The notes under the pieces are model-generated. The model made no database searches. It was not told where the DNA came from and worked only from the letters and a program-made list of their open reading frames with translations. From Flavobacterium sp. PMTSA4 (GTDB taxonomy: Bacteria; Bacteroidota; Bacteroidia; Flavobacteriales; Flavobacteriaceae): a DNA stretch of 64,000 bases. The DNA is taken from positions 1,426,001 through 1,490,000 of the forward strand of contig NZ_CP134890.1 in the NCBI RefSeq assembly GCF_032098525.1, read 5' to 3'. Below, piece by piece: positions 25,421 through 33,920 of this stretch. A program made the position numbers and the translations under genes. Numbering within the stretch: position 1 is the first letter of the stretch; every line of letters starts with the position of its first letter.

Positions 25421-27118
25421 TTAAGGTTTTTGACTTCGGTAAAATTGTGTTTCAAATATAGTAGAATTTCCAACATTATCGGTAACAATTACTTTTAAAT
25501 CATTTTTCCCTTCGGCTACAATTCCGTCGTCAAAACAATGTCTTAATCGTTTCAATTTACTTTCATATTCAAATAATATCCAATTTCCGTTTAGATAACC
25601 TTCATAAGTTTTTATACCTGATAAATCATCTGAAATCGTCAAATCAATATTTTTTTGATTGGAAATCCATTTTCCTTCAATACTTTTTACAATAGAAATT
25701 TTTGGAGAAATAGTATCTTTCATCAATTTGTATTGACCTAAAGTTTTTGAATAAATAGAGAACGTATTTTTATACCTTTTTGTTGTGTAATGAATGTATT
25801 TTTTTCCATCAAAATACCCAATAAACATTTTTTCTCTGTCTTTTTCTGATGAAATTGTATCTTCAATTCTTAAATTGAAACTATTTTGAACGGCAACAAT
25901 GTCTTGATGTAAAAAGATTGTTCCGTTTTTAACTTCAAAATTCATTGGAAAATCTTCATAAAAAGCATTCTCAGGAAAAGTTACAGTTACATTTTCAAGA
26001 GAAAAAATATTTTCACGATTGGCTTTCACAAAATATTTTGATGTTTTTGGAGATTCTGTAAATTTTATTGGCAAAGAAGAGTAATTTATGGGAACACAAA
26101 TTTTTAGAATATTACCTTGAAAATCGGAAACTTCAATTTTATATGACTTATTTTCATTTTGATTGACATTAATTACACCAAAATTTTCATCAGACTTAAT
26201 AATACTTAACGGATATGGATTTACAGCAAAAAGTTTTTGAATTCTTATTCTTTCTGTTTTATACATTTTATAATCAATCAAAGCATTTACATATTTGCTT
26301 TCATCAAATGCAAAAGTGTCAAATTGATAACCAAAACTGAGTTTTCCATTTAACGATGCTTCAATTTTATAAGCACCATTTGTATTCCAAGAAACATTAT
26401 CATAATCTTGAACAACGACGCCAAAACCAATTCTTCCCGTTGCATTAATTTTTTCAACAACATAATCACCGTTTGGCAATTGATCGTATGTTAAAAGCAA
26501 AGTTCTTTTTGTTTGATTGATAATTGAATTTTCATCAATTGGATAGGCATACAAACCCATTATGAAAGGCTTTTTTGTATCGGTAATAACAGAATCAAAT
26601 CCAAAATATAATGGATTTATTATTTTTTCAGATTTTGTATCTCTAATTTCAAAATGCAAATGTGGACCATCTGATCCTCCAGTATTTCCAGACAAAGCAA
26701 TTACTTCACCTTGCTTTACAATCAATTCTGATGGTAATGGAAAAACTTCTATTTCATAAGATTTTGCCTTGTATTGTTCTTTTTTTATAAACTCTTCAAT
26801 TTTACCAAAACCCGATTGCAAATGCCCATAAACAGTTGTAAAACCATTTGGATGAGTAATATAAATTGCTTTTCCATAACCGCCATGAGTAATTTTTATT
26901 CTGGAAATATATCCATCTGCTGAAGCAAAAACCAGTAAACCTTCTTTTTTTTGAGTTTTCAAATCAAACCCAGCATGAAAATGATTCGGACGAAGTTCTC
27001 CAAAGTTTCCAGATAATTGCAATGGAATATCAAGTGGTGCTTTAAAATAATCTTTTGGATAATTATTCTGAGCGATCAATGAGGTTTGCAGCAATAATAA
27101 AGTAAGAAAAAATTTCAT
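25421..27118 (-). CDS. M23 family (LytM-like) peptidase
   Basis: A 565-residue exported protein with a short signal peptide (to about 17). The M23 domain (about 30-175) has complete zinc ligands: H46-F-H48-x3-D52 and H153-L-H155-F-E. That means an active endopeptidase is likely, with cell-wall peptide bridges or extracellular proteins as substrates. The remaining 390 residues are beta-rich and probably bind substrate or partner. It is the first gene of a unit with the TonB-dependent receptor and the EF-hand-like lipoprotein. Confidence 0.88.
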   Translation of the reverse strand: MKFFLTLLLLQTSLIAQNNYPKDYFKAPLDIPLQLSGNFGELRPNHFHAGFDLKTQKKEGLLVFASADGYISRIKITHGGYGKAIYITHPNGFTTVYGHLQSGFGKIEEFIKKEQYKAKSYEIEVFPLPSELIVKQGEVIALSGNTGGSDGPHLHFEIRDTKSEKIINPLYFGFDSVITDTKKPFIMGLYAYPIDENSIINQTKRTLLLTYDQLPNGDYVVEKINATGRIGFGVVVQDYDNVSWNTNGAYKIEASLNGKLSFGYQFDTFAFDESKYVNALIDYKMYKTERIRIQKLFAVNPYPLSIIKSDENFGVINVNQNENKSYKIEVSDFQGNILKICVPINYSSLPIKFTESPKTSKYFVKANRENIFSLENVTVTFPENAFYEDFPMNFEVKNGTIFLHQDIVAVQNSFNLRIEDTISSEKDREKMFIGYFDGKKYIHYTTKRYKNTFSIYSKTLGQYKLMKDTISPKISIVKSIEGKWISNQKNIDLTISDDLSGIKTYEGYLNGNWILFEYESKLKRLRHCFDDGIVAEGKNDLKVIVTDNVGNSTIFETQFYRSQKP

Positions 27119-27238
27119 AACTTAATATTTTAGCTAAAATAATAAAAAGTACGTAAAAATTTACATCAAGATCATATTTTTATAACTAATTAAATAATAA
27201 GCAATTAATTAATTCAAAATAAAAAGTAATAAAAAATA

Positions 27239-27268
27239 TTGCATTACTAAAATAGAATACTAACTTTG
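27239..27268 (+). promoter_or_regulatory. Bacteroidetes-type promoter of the coiled-coil/zapA unit
   Basis: TTG (27239-27241) and TAACTTTG (27261-27268) have a 19-bp spacer and match the -33/-7 consensus. Transcription would begin near 27274, about 23 nt before the first start codon. Confidence 0.8.
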
Positions 27269-27296
27269 TGAAATAAGAAATGGATTCTATCATTTA

Positions 27297-27587
27297 ATGA
27301 GTGAAATAGCCGAAATATTTGGTTCTGTTGAAATTAGAATAGAAAAACTGTTAAAGAAATTAAATAGTTTGGAAAATGATTTAGCACAACACAAAGAAGA
27401 ATTAAACAAAGCTGAAACTATCATTAATAATCAAAAAAGTGAAATTGACGCCTTAAAAAAGGAATGCGAATCACTCAAAATGGCAAATTCATTACTTGGC
27501 AGTGAAGAAAACAAAAGAGATACAAAGCTTAAAATAAATTCATTAATAAGAGAAATTGATTACTGCATAGCACAGCTATCCGATTAA
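27297..27587 (+). CDS. Small coiled-coil protein upstream of zapA
   Basis: A 96-residue protein, almost wholly predicted coiled coil (about 12-65, with heptads rich in L, I, K and E), ending in K-I-N-S-L-I-R-E-I-D-Y-C-I-A-Q-L. I do not recognise the family by name. It starts the operon, 2 nt before zapA. By size, shape and position it resembles a functional partner of ZapA such as ZapB, which is also a small coiled-coil protein, but no sequence similarity can be claimed. Confidence 0.7.
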   Translation: MSEIAEIFGSVEIRIEKLLKKLNSLENDLAQHKEELNKAETIINNQKSEIDALKKECESLKMANSLLGSEENKRDTKLKINSLIREIDYCIAQLSD

Positions 27588-27589
27588 AT

Positions 27590-27877
27590 ATGAGTGAAAA
27601 GCTTAAAATAAAAATATCAATTGCTGACCGAGTTTATCCGCTAACAGTGGAAACATCGCAAGAAGAAGGACTGAGAAGTGCTTCTAAAAAAATTGATTTA
27701 ATGATTAAGCAATTCGAGGAAAACTATGCCGTAAGAGATAAACAAGATGTTTTGGCCATGTGCGCTTTACAGTTTGCTTCTCAAGTAGAACAAAAACAAC
27801 TGGATAAGACGATTGACGGAACTGAAACTCTTGAAAAATTGAAAAAAATTAATGATTTATTAAAAGATTTTGCTTAA
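27590..27877 (+). CDS. Cell division protein ZapA
   Basis: A 95-residue ZapA. The N-terminal strand-rich head is K-I-K-I-S-I-A-D-R-V-Y-P-L-T-V, and R-S-A-S-K-K-I-D-L-M-I-K-Q-F leads into the C-terminal coiled coil. ZapA cross-links FtsZ filaments at the division ring. It lies in a short operon after the coiled-coil gene and before a 6S-like RNA, which in turn precedes rny. Confidence 0.9.
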   Translation: MSEKLKIKISIADRVYPLTVETSQEEGLRSASKKIDLMIKQFEENYAVRDKQDVLAMCALQFASQVEQKQLDKTIDGTETLEKLKKINDLLKDFA

Positions 27878-27916
27878 AATAAAAAAACACGTTCTTACAC
27901 ATAACATTAAAACACT

Positions 27917-28077
27917 GCCTACATTAGATTTTATTTGGTAAACTCAACACTAACAAATTAGAATGAGCAAATCATCGCTACTAAAGCATGCCTCTTTTAT
28001 CGGGGAAACTTGAACAGTGAGTTAGCTCAAAACTTGTCTTTACGAGTTTATTCATTCACCTAATGTAGGCTTTTTTT
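27917..28077 (+). ncRNA. 6S RNA, 6S-Flavo type
   Basis: This gene-free stretch between zapA and rny has the closed-stem architecture of 6S RNA. GCCTACATTAG (27917-27927) pairs perfectly with CTAATGTAGGC (28060-28070) to close the molecule, and TAAACTC (27939-27945) pairs with GAGTTTA (28044-28050) above an internal loop. The centre is a large unpaired region, and a T tract (28071-28077) ends it. 6S RNA copies an open promoter and binds RNA polymerase. Its place after zapA is the same as in E. coli. The family assignment (6S-Flavo) is from memory of the fold, not a search; the 5' end is approximate. Confidence 0.85.
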
Positions 28078-28100
28078 ATATCTAAACTATAACAAAAAAA

Positions 28101-29663
28101 ATGGAAATTACATTTATTATACTCGCCGCAATTATTGGTATTGCTTCTGGATTTGGAATTGCAAAATTCCTTGAAAAGAGCAATGTTTCTAATCTTATTA
28201 AAAATGCAAAAAAAGAAGCAAGTTCAATTTTAAAAGAAGCAAATCAAGAAGCTGAAAGCATAAAAAAAGATAAGCTTCTGCAAGCAAAAGAAAAGTTTCT
28301 TGAATTAAAATCTGAGCACGAAAAAGAGATTTTAAACAAAGACAAAAAAATTGCTGAAGTAGAAAAAAGAATACGCGACAAAGAATCACAAGTTTCAAGT
28401 GAATTGGCAAAAGCTAAAAAAGTAAATGATGACTTTGAAACAAAAACCAAAGAATACGAAAGCAAAATTGAATTACTTGATAAAAAGCATCAAGAACTAG
28501 AAAAACTTCATAAAAGTCAAGTAGAGCAATTAGAAGTCATATCTGGTCTTTCTGCTGACGATGCAAGAGAACAATTAGTAGAAAGCTTAAAAGCTGAAGC
28601 TAAAACTAAAGCAATGGCGCATATTCAAGATACTATTGAAGAAGCTAAACTGACTGCGCAACAAGAAGCCAAAAAAGTAATTATCAACACCATTCAACGT
28701 GTTGGAACTGAAGAAGCTGTCGAAAATTGTGTGTCAGTATTCAATATTGAATCTGATGATGTAAAAGGAAGAATTATTGGTCGCGAAGGAAGAAATATTC
28801 GTGCACTTGAAGCTGCAACTGGAGTAGAAATTATTGTTGACGATACGCCGGAAGCAATTATTTTATCATGTTTTGATCCTGTTAGAAGAGAAATTGCTCG
28901 TTTATCATTACATAAATTGGTTACAGACGGAAGAATTCACCCAGCGAGAATTGAAGAAGTTGTAGCAAAAACAACTAAGCAAATTGATGAAGAAATAGCT
29001 GAAGTTGGTAAAAGAACCGTTATTGATTTGGGTATTCACGGTTTACATCCAGAATTGATTAAAGTAGTGGGAAGAATGAAATTCCGTTCTTCTTATGGTC
29101 AAAACTTGTTACAACACTCGAGAGAAGTTGCAAAACTTTGTGGAATTATGGCTGCTGAACTTGGCTTAAATGTCAAACTAGCTAAACGTGCTGGTTTACT
29201 TCACGATATTGGAAAAGTTCCTGATACAGAAAGCGATTTACCACACGCATTATTAGGAATGCAATGGGCTGAAAAATATGGAGAAAAAGAAGAAGTATGC
29301 AACGCAATTGGAGCACACCATGATGAAATTGAAATGAAATATTTGATTTCTCCGATTATTCAGGTTTGTGATGCTATTTCTGGAGCGAGACCTGGAGCGA
29401 GACGTCAAGTTTTAGATTCATACATACAACGTTTAAAAGATTTAGAAGATATTGCCTTTGGATTCAATGGTGTGAAAAATGCTTATGCAATTCAAGCAGG
29501 AAGAGAATTGAGAGTTATTGTTGAAAGTGAAAAAGTATCTGATGAAATGGCTTCAAGTCTGTCATTTGAAATTTCACAAAAAATACAAACTGAAATGACT
29601 TATCCTGGACAAGTAAAAATTACTGTTATTCGTGAAACTAGAGCAGTAAATATTGCGAAATAA
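28101..29663 (+). CDS. Ribonuclease Y
   Basis: A 520-residue endoribonuclease that starts mRNA decay. An N-terminal membrane anchor (about 3-24) is followed by a long coiled coil (about 30-190, very K/E rich), a KH RNA-binding domain (about 210-270, G-R-I-I-G-R-E-G-R-N-I-R) and an HD domain with L-L-H-D-I-G-K-V and G-A-H-H-D-E. All RNase Y features are present at the usual length. It follows the 6S RNA by 23 nt and may be partly expressed by read-through. Confidence 0.95.
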   Translation: MEITFIILAAIIGIASGFGIAKFLEKSNVSNLIKNAKKEASSILKEANQEAESIKKDKLLQAKEKFLELKSEHEKEILNKDKKIAEVEKRIRDKESQVSSELAKAKKVNDDFETKTKEYESKIELLDKKHQELEKLHKSQVEQLEVISGLSADDAREQLVESLKAEAKTKAMAHIQDTIEEAKLTAQQEAKKVIINTIQRVGTEEAVENCVSVFNIESDDVKGRIIGREGRNIRALEAATGVEIIVDDTPEAIILSCFDPVRREIARLSLHKLVTDGRIHPARIEEVVAKTTKQIDEEIAEVGKRTVIDLGIHGLHPELIKVVGRMKFRSSYGQNLLQHSREVAKLCGIMAAELGLNVKLAKRAGLLHDIGKVPDTESDLPHALLGMQWAEKYGEKEEVCNAIGAHHDEIEMKYLISPIIQVCDAISGARPGARRQVLDSYIQRLKDLEDIAFGFNGVKNAYAIQAGRELRVIVESEKVSDEMASSLSFEISQKIQTEMTYPGQVKITVIRETRAVNIAK

Positions 29664-29679
29664 AATAAATAATTAATAC

Positions 29680-29718
29680 AAAAAAAGGGATTTCTTGTGA
29701 TTAGAAATCCCTTTTTTT
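29680..29718. terminator. Bidirectional terminator
   Basis: AGGGATTTCT (29686-29695) pairs with AGAAATCCCT (29703-29712), with A and T runs on the outer sides. It separates rny from the convergent response-regulator gene, whose stop codon lies within the T run. Confidence 0.88.
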
Positions 29719-30112
29719 AATTAGAAAACATTGCTTTTAAATCTTCGGAAGTCATAGGTTTCAAATAATAATCTTTTACCTCATCTTGAAAAGTTTTAGC
29801 TTTATTTAAATCGGATTTGTTATCTGAAGAACTCACAATATAAATTATAACATCTTTATTTAGTTTACTTTTCAGGACTTTGAATTCTTCTAAAAATTGC
29901 CATCCATCTAAAACTGGCATATTAATATCCAACAATATTAAATCTGGAAGATTTTCACCTTGAATTATCTTTTTCTTTAAACCATTAATAGCCAATAATC
30001 CATTTTCAAAAAAATCAGGTCTGACATTTATATTATTGTTCTCTAAAAGTTTTTTGATAATAAAATGAAAAACCTTATCATCGTCAACTACATAAATATC
30101 GTTAAACTTCAT
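29717..30112 (-). CDS. Single-domain response regulator
   Basis: A 131-residue CheY-like receiver with no output domain. The acidic pocket is V-D-D-D near the start (9-12), the phosphorylation site is L-L-D-I-N-M-P (Asp62), and K-P occurs near 118. It overlaps the histidine kinase gene upstream by 11 nt, so the two are translated together and are very probably a cognate pair. It may pass phosphate on, or act by protein contact. Confidence 0.9.
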   Translation of the reverse strand: MKFNDIYVVDDDKVFHFIIKKLLENNNINVRPDFFENGLLAINGLKKKIIQGENLPDLILLDINMPVLDGWQFLEEFKVLKSKLNKDVIIYIVSSSDNKSDLNKAKTFQDEVKDYYLKPMTSEDLKAMFSN

Positions 30113-31613
30113 TATTAAAATAGATTTTAAAAGTTGTTCCTTGATTTGCTTTACTCATAACTTCAACGCTTCCGCCCATTGATTCAATTTGATTTTTTGT
30201 GATAAAAAGACCTATTCCTCGTGCGTTTTCATTATTATGAAACGTTTTATACATTCCAAATAATTTTTCTCCATATTTATTTAAATCTATCCCTAAACCA
30301 TTATCCTGAATCTCAAGTATAGTTGAACCATTTTGGTTATAATGACTATAATTTATTTCAGGAATTCGATCTGGATGCGCATATTTTATAGCGTTAGTTG
30401 TAAAATTAAGTAAAATACTTTCAAGGTATGATGGGTTAAAAGAAATATAACATTCACTTGGTATTTTCTTAAATATTTTAACTTTATTTTTATTAATATC
30501 TTCGCTCAATATGTCTAAAACTTTATTTAAATATTCATCTAAATTTAAATTTTCCTTTTTGTGAACCATATTTGTATTAACATCAACTAATTCTTTTAAA
30601 TGTTCAATAGTTTGACTTAATGCGTTAGAAGAAGTACGTAGATAACCAAAAACTTCTTTTAAAACACATTCGTCTTCCTCATCTTCAACCAAATCCAAAA
30701 GCATCTTAAAATTACTGGTGTGTGAGTTTAAATTATGAGAAACTATATGCGCAAAATTGAGCAACCTTGAATTTTGTTCACCTATAATTTCTAAACTTTT
30801 TAAAAGTTTTTTCTCTTCTTCTTTTTGATGTGTAATATCGATATCTGTACCAATTATTCGCAAAGGATTTCCATTTTCATCTCTTTTAATAATCTTTCCA
30901 CGACTTAAAATCCACTTATACTTTCCTGATTTGGTTAGCATTCGTTTCGCATTTTCATAAAATGGTGTTTTGTTTTCTAAATGAAGTTGAAACTGAGATT
31001 TATATTCTTCAATATCATCAGGATGAATACGTTCATCCCATTTTAAATGTGTAGAAATTATATCTTGTTCCTCCAATTCTAGCATTTTCATTGATTGAGA
31101 AGAATAAAATACTTTGTCGGTAACCATATCGATATCCCAAACTCCATTAGACGATGCTTCCATGGCAAATTGAAAACGTTCTTCTGAAATTTTTAGTTCA
31201 ATTTCACGTTGTTTCTCTTCAGTAATATCAGATAATCTTCCATATAAAGAAACAAACTGAAAGCTATCAATTTCAACGTTAGCAACAGCTTTGAACCATC
31301 GAAGTCCTTTTGTTGGCAAAATGGCCCTAAATTCATGAGTCCAAATAGTTGTTTCGTTAGGAATGTTTTTTATTGAATTTAATAAGTCAACAAAGTCGTT
31401 TTCAAGAATACGTTGACTTAAATCAAAATTTCTTAATTCATCTCTGGATAATTCAAAATATTGAATTACTGCTTTATTTAAAAAAGGTGAACTCAAATCA
31501 CCATTTGGTGACAACGAAAGTTGAAATAATAAATCTGGTATTTTTGAAACTAGTTTTTTAAAAAACAAACCAGAAATATCCTTGGTTTTTTCTTCATAAG
31601 GTTTTCGTAACAT
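30102..31613 (-). CDS. Cytosolic PAS sensor histidine kinase
   Basis: A 503-residue kinase with no membrane segment. A PAS-like region (about 25-130) and a PAS/PAC domain (about 142-265, including A-S-S-N-G-V-W-D-I-D) lead into the dimerisation helix with the phosphoacceptor His293 in I-V-S-H-N-L-N-S-H, a Bacteroidetes-type H-box. The HATPase domain has an N-A-I-K-Y N-box, D-N-G-L-G-I-D and G-I-G-L-F-I. It probably senses a soluble cue such as redox state or a ligand. It overlaps its response regulator by 11 nt. Confidence 0.9.
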   Translation of the reverse strand: MLRKPYEEKTKDISGLFFKKLVSKIPDLLFQLSLSPNGDLSSPFLNKAVIQYFELSRDELRNFDLSQRILENDFVDLLNSIKNIPNETTIWTHEFRAILPTKGLRWFKAVANVEIDSFQFVSLYGRLSDITEEKQREIELKISEERFQFAMEASSNGVWDIDMVTDKVFYSSQSMKMLELEEQDIISTHLKWDERIHPDDIEEYKSQFQLHLENKTPFYENAKRMLTKSGKYKWILSRGKIIKRDENGNPLRIIGTDIDITHQKEEEKKLLKSLEIIGEQNSRLLNFAHIVSHNLNSHTSNFKMLLDLVEDEEDECVLKEVFGYLRTSSNALSQTIEHLKELVDVNTNMVHKKENLNLDEYLNKVLDILSEDINKNKVKIFKKIPSECYISFNPSYLESILLNFTTNAIKYAHPDRIPEINYSHYNQNGSTILEIQDNGLGIDLNKYGEKLFGMYKTFHNNENARGIGLFITKNQIESMGGSVEVMSKANQGTTFKIYFNNEV

Positions 31614-31708
31614 AATTTCATAGTATGGTTAAGTTTATCTTATAAATTTCAAATTTCACTCTTTGGGAAAGTAAAATTCGTACCAAATATATAAAAAATA
31701 TCGATTAA

Positions 31709-32608
31709 CTACACTTTTCTCGGATGAAATGCATAAATTGTTTTTTTCAAATGACTTCTATCTAAATGAACATAAATTTCTGTAGTAGTGATTGATTCGT
31801 GTCCTAACATCATTTGAATTGAACGTAAATCAGCACCATTTTCGAGCAAATGTGTTGCAAATGAATGCCTTAGAGTGTGTGGTGAAATGTTTTTTTGAAG
31901 ATTAATTTTAAGAGCTAATTCTTTTATGATTGTAAAAATCATTGCTCTTGTAAGTTGATTTCCTCTTCTGTTTAAAAATAAAGTATCTTCAAATTTTTTG
32001 TTAATTTGCAAATGGTTTCTTATATTATTTTTATAAGAGTTAATAAATTTTTGAGTCAATGGAGCAATTGGAACAAATCTTTGCTTGTTTCCTTTACCTG
32101 TTATTTTGATAAATCCTTCCTCAAAAAACAAATCAGAAATCTTCAAATTTATTAATTCAGAAACACGAAGACCACAACTATAAAGTGTTTCTATAATGGC
32201 TTTATTTCTCTCACCTTCTGGCTTAGATAAATCGATTGCTTTTATCAAATTATCAATATCCTGAATGGATAATGTATCGGGTAACTTTCTACCTAATCTA
32301 GGCGATTCAATCAACTCTAAAGGATTGTCTTTTCTATAATCTTCAAAAATTAAATAATTAAAAAAACTTTTTAAACCTGAAATAATTCTTGCTTGAGAAC
32401 GAGCATTTACAACTTTTGAAATGGAATATATAAATTGTTGAATAGTTTCGTCACTAATACTTATTGGGGAAACATTGATAGAATTTGTTTCTAAATACAA
32501 TAACAGTTTTTCTAAATCAAAAGTGTAATTATCAATAGTGTTTTTTGATAATCCACGTTCAATTTTAAGATAGTTTTGAAAACTTTTGATGTAACTGTTC
32601 CAACTCAT
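31709..32608 (-). CDS. Tyrosine recombinase XerD
   Basis: A 299-residue recombinase from the ATG at 32608 (an in-frame start at 32635 adds nine hydrophobic residues unlike the family). The N-terminal SAM-like domain (about 1-90) binds DNA. The catalytic residues are all visible: R148 (C-G-L-R-V-S-E-L), K172 (G-K-G-N-K-Q-R), H244 and R247 (H-T-L-R-H), H270 (L-G-H-E-S) and the nucleophile Y279 (E-I-Y-V-H-L). It resolves chromosome dimers at dif. It is a housekeeping gene and not evidence of a mobile element; no mobile cargo is seen. Confidence 0.92.
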   Translation of the reverse strand: MSWNSYIKSFQNYLKIERGLSKNTIDNYTFDLEKLLLYLETNSINVSPISISDETIQQFIYSISKVVNARSQARIISGLKSFFNYLIFEDYRKDNPLELIESPRLGRKLPDTLSIQDIDNLIKAIDLSKPEGERNKAIIETLYSCGLRVSELINLKISDLFFEEGFIKITGKGNKQRFVPIAPLTQKFINSYKNNIRNHLQINKKFEDTLFLNRRGNQLTRAMIFTIIKELALKINLQKNISPHTLRHSFATHLLENGADLRSIQMMLGHESITTTEIYVHLDRSHLKKTIYAFHPRKV

Positions 32609-32640
32609 TTGACAAAGAAACAAAATGATAAGCAATAAAA

Positions 32641-32664
32641 AAACCTCTCAGAAATGAGAGGTTT
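32641..32664 (-). terminator. Terminator of the first porin gene
   Basis: AAACCTCTCA (32641-32650) pairs with TGAGAGGTTT (32655-32664) around a GAAA loop. On the minus strand it is followed by a T run. The core stem is the reverse complement of the hairpin at 33281-33305. Confidence 0.85.
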
Positions 32665-32685
32665 TACTAATTATAATAGATTTTA

Positions 32686-33168
32686 TTAAAATCTATATCC
32701 TAATCCAATTAAAAAATGACTAACTTTAACATCACCTGTTAAACCTAAAGAATATCTTGGGTCAACGAAAAGATTTTCAGTGATATCATAAGAAGCTCCT
32801 AAATCTAAATTAAATCTTGTTTTATCATTATCTTCTGAATCCATACTATAGAATAAAGATGGACCAGCTAATAAATTGAATTTTTCAGCAACATTGTATT
32901 TTGCTAAAACAGGAATACTGATATAATTAAAATCAACTCCCTCTTTTGAAGCTGCATGATAATTAACCCCTGGTTGCAAAGCAAATTTGTCAGCTATTCC
33001 AAATTCTACAAAACCTCCAACATAGAAACCTGTAGCAGATACACTACCTGCACCATCATACTTAGCAGAAAGCAAGTCAAGACCAGCTTTTGCTCCATAC
33101 TTTAAATCTTGTGCGCTAGCAACACCAAAAGCGAAAACAGCAGCAATTGTTAAAATGATTTTTTTCAT
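32686..33168 (-). CDS. Outer-membrane beta-barrel protein (porin family)
   Basis: A 160-residue protein from the ATG at 33168 (an upstream in-frame start at 33198 overlaps its own promoter). The signal peptide is M-K-K-I-I-L-T-I-A-A-V-F-A, cut after A-S-A. The rest alternates polar and hydrophobic residues and ends in an aromatic residue (G-Y-R-F), fitting a small OmpX/OmpA-type 8-strand barrel. Its start and upstream region resemble the next gene, so the two arose by duplication. Confidence 0.82.
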   Translation of the reverse strand: MKKIILTIAAVFAFGVASAQDLKYGAKAGLDLLSAKYDGAGSVSATGFYVGGFVEFGIADKFALQPGVNYHAASKEGVDFNYISIPVLAKYNVAEKFNLLAGPSLFYSMDSEDNDKTRFNLDLGASYDITENLFVDPRYSLGLTGDVKVSHFLIGLGYRF

Positions 33169-33197
33169 GTTTGTTATAATTTTAAAATTTATAAACA

Positions 33198-33205
33198 CAA
33201 ATTTA
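33198..33205 (-). promoter_or_regulatory. -7 element of the first porin gene
   Basis: TAAATTTG on the minus strand (33205-33198) matches the consensus. No convincing -33 TTG is present. It lies 30 nt before the ATG. The matching element of the second porin is at 33956-33949 (TAACTTTG), 29 nt before its ATG. Confidence 0.6.
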
Positions 33206-33242
33206 TAAGATTAGTTTAATAAGAATAATAACTCACTTTGCA

Positions 33243-33265
33243 GTTATTAACAAGGTTATTAACAA
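33243..33265 (-). repeat. Tandem 12-nt repeat upstream of the first porin gene
   Basis: GTTATTAACAAG is followed by GTTATTAACAA, a period of 12. It is about 40 nt upstream of the -7 element. The same arrangement recurs at 33994-34016 upstream of the second porin, which suggests a shared binding site. Confidence 0.7.
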
Positions 33266-33280
33266 ATAATACCAACAAAA

Positions 33281-33305
33281 AAACCTCTCATTTCTGAGAG
33301 GTTTT
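33281..33305 (-). terminator. Terminator of the second porin gene
   Basis: AAACCTCTCA (33281-33290) pairs with TGAGAGGTTT (33295-33304) around a TTTC loop. It is the exact reverse complement of the core of the hairpin at 32641-32664. Confidence 0.85.
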
Positions 33306-33323
33306 AAAAAAATTTACTTTAGA

Positions 33324-33920
33324 TTATAATTTGTAAATTAAACCAAAGTTAATAGTTGACATATCAAGACCTAAGCTAAAACCTGAAGTTTTGTCAGCTC
33401 CGTTACCTCCATTATCATTTGAAGAATAACCTAAACCACCCCAAGTAGATGTTAAAGCAAAACTATCTGAAAGGAAGTAGTTTAAACCAACTGGTACATT
33501 AACACCTATTTCTTTAAACGTTGCATCTCCCGCTCCATTATCAACTTTAGTTGACATATAAGAAATGTTACCTCCAATAGAAAGAGAAAATTTGCTTGCT
33601 GGAGTCCAGAAATATTTAACACCTGCAGCAATACCAAAACCTGTAGTTTTTAATTCATTACCTGCGCCGTCGTCATCTTTACCAGAATTGAACATTAATT
33701 GACCTTCTAAAGCTAAATTTTCAGATAAAAAATAACCAAGTCCTGGAGCCAAAGTAAAACCATCTACTTTTGCATCACCTGTTTTTTCAGAACCAAAAGC
33801 AGCAGTACCTGTTAAGTACAAATCTCCTTTAGCAAATCCTTCTGAACTTTCTTTTGAATCTTGAGCGTTTGCAAATGAAATTGCAAATACCGCTGCCATA
33901 GTTAAAATAATTTTTTTCAT
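33324..33920 (-). CDS. Outer-membrane beta-barrel protein, second copy
   Basis: A 198-residue protein beginning M-K-K-I-I-L-T-M-A-A-V-F-A, with signal cleavage after A-N-A. The mature part has the alternating pattern of an 8-strand or slightly larger barrel and ends in G-L-I-Y-K-L. It shares its signal sequence and upstream control region with the first porin, but the mature domains differ, so this is an old or partial duplication. Its ligand is unknown. Confidence 0.82.
   Translation of the reverse strand: MKKIILTMAAVFAISFANAQDSKESSEGFAKGDLYLTGTAAFGSEKTGDAKVDGFTLAPGLGYFLSENLALEGQLMFNSGKDDDGAGNELKTTGFGIAAGVKYFWTPASKFSLSIGGNISYMSTKVDNGAGDATFKEIGVNVPVGLNYFLSDSFALTSTWGGLGYSSNDNGGNGADKTSGFSLGLDMSTINFGLIYKL

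Noticed and set aside
31709..32608. Tyrosine recombinase as a sign of a mobile element
   Set aside because: Length, motifs and lack of cargo, att repeats or a tRNA target fit housekeeping XerD.
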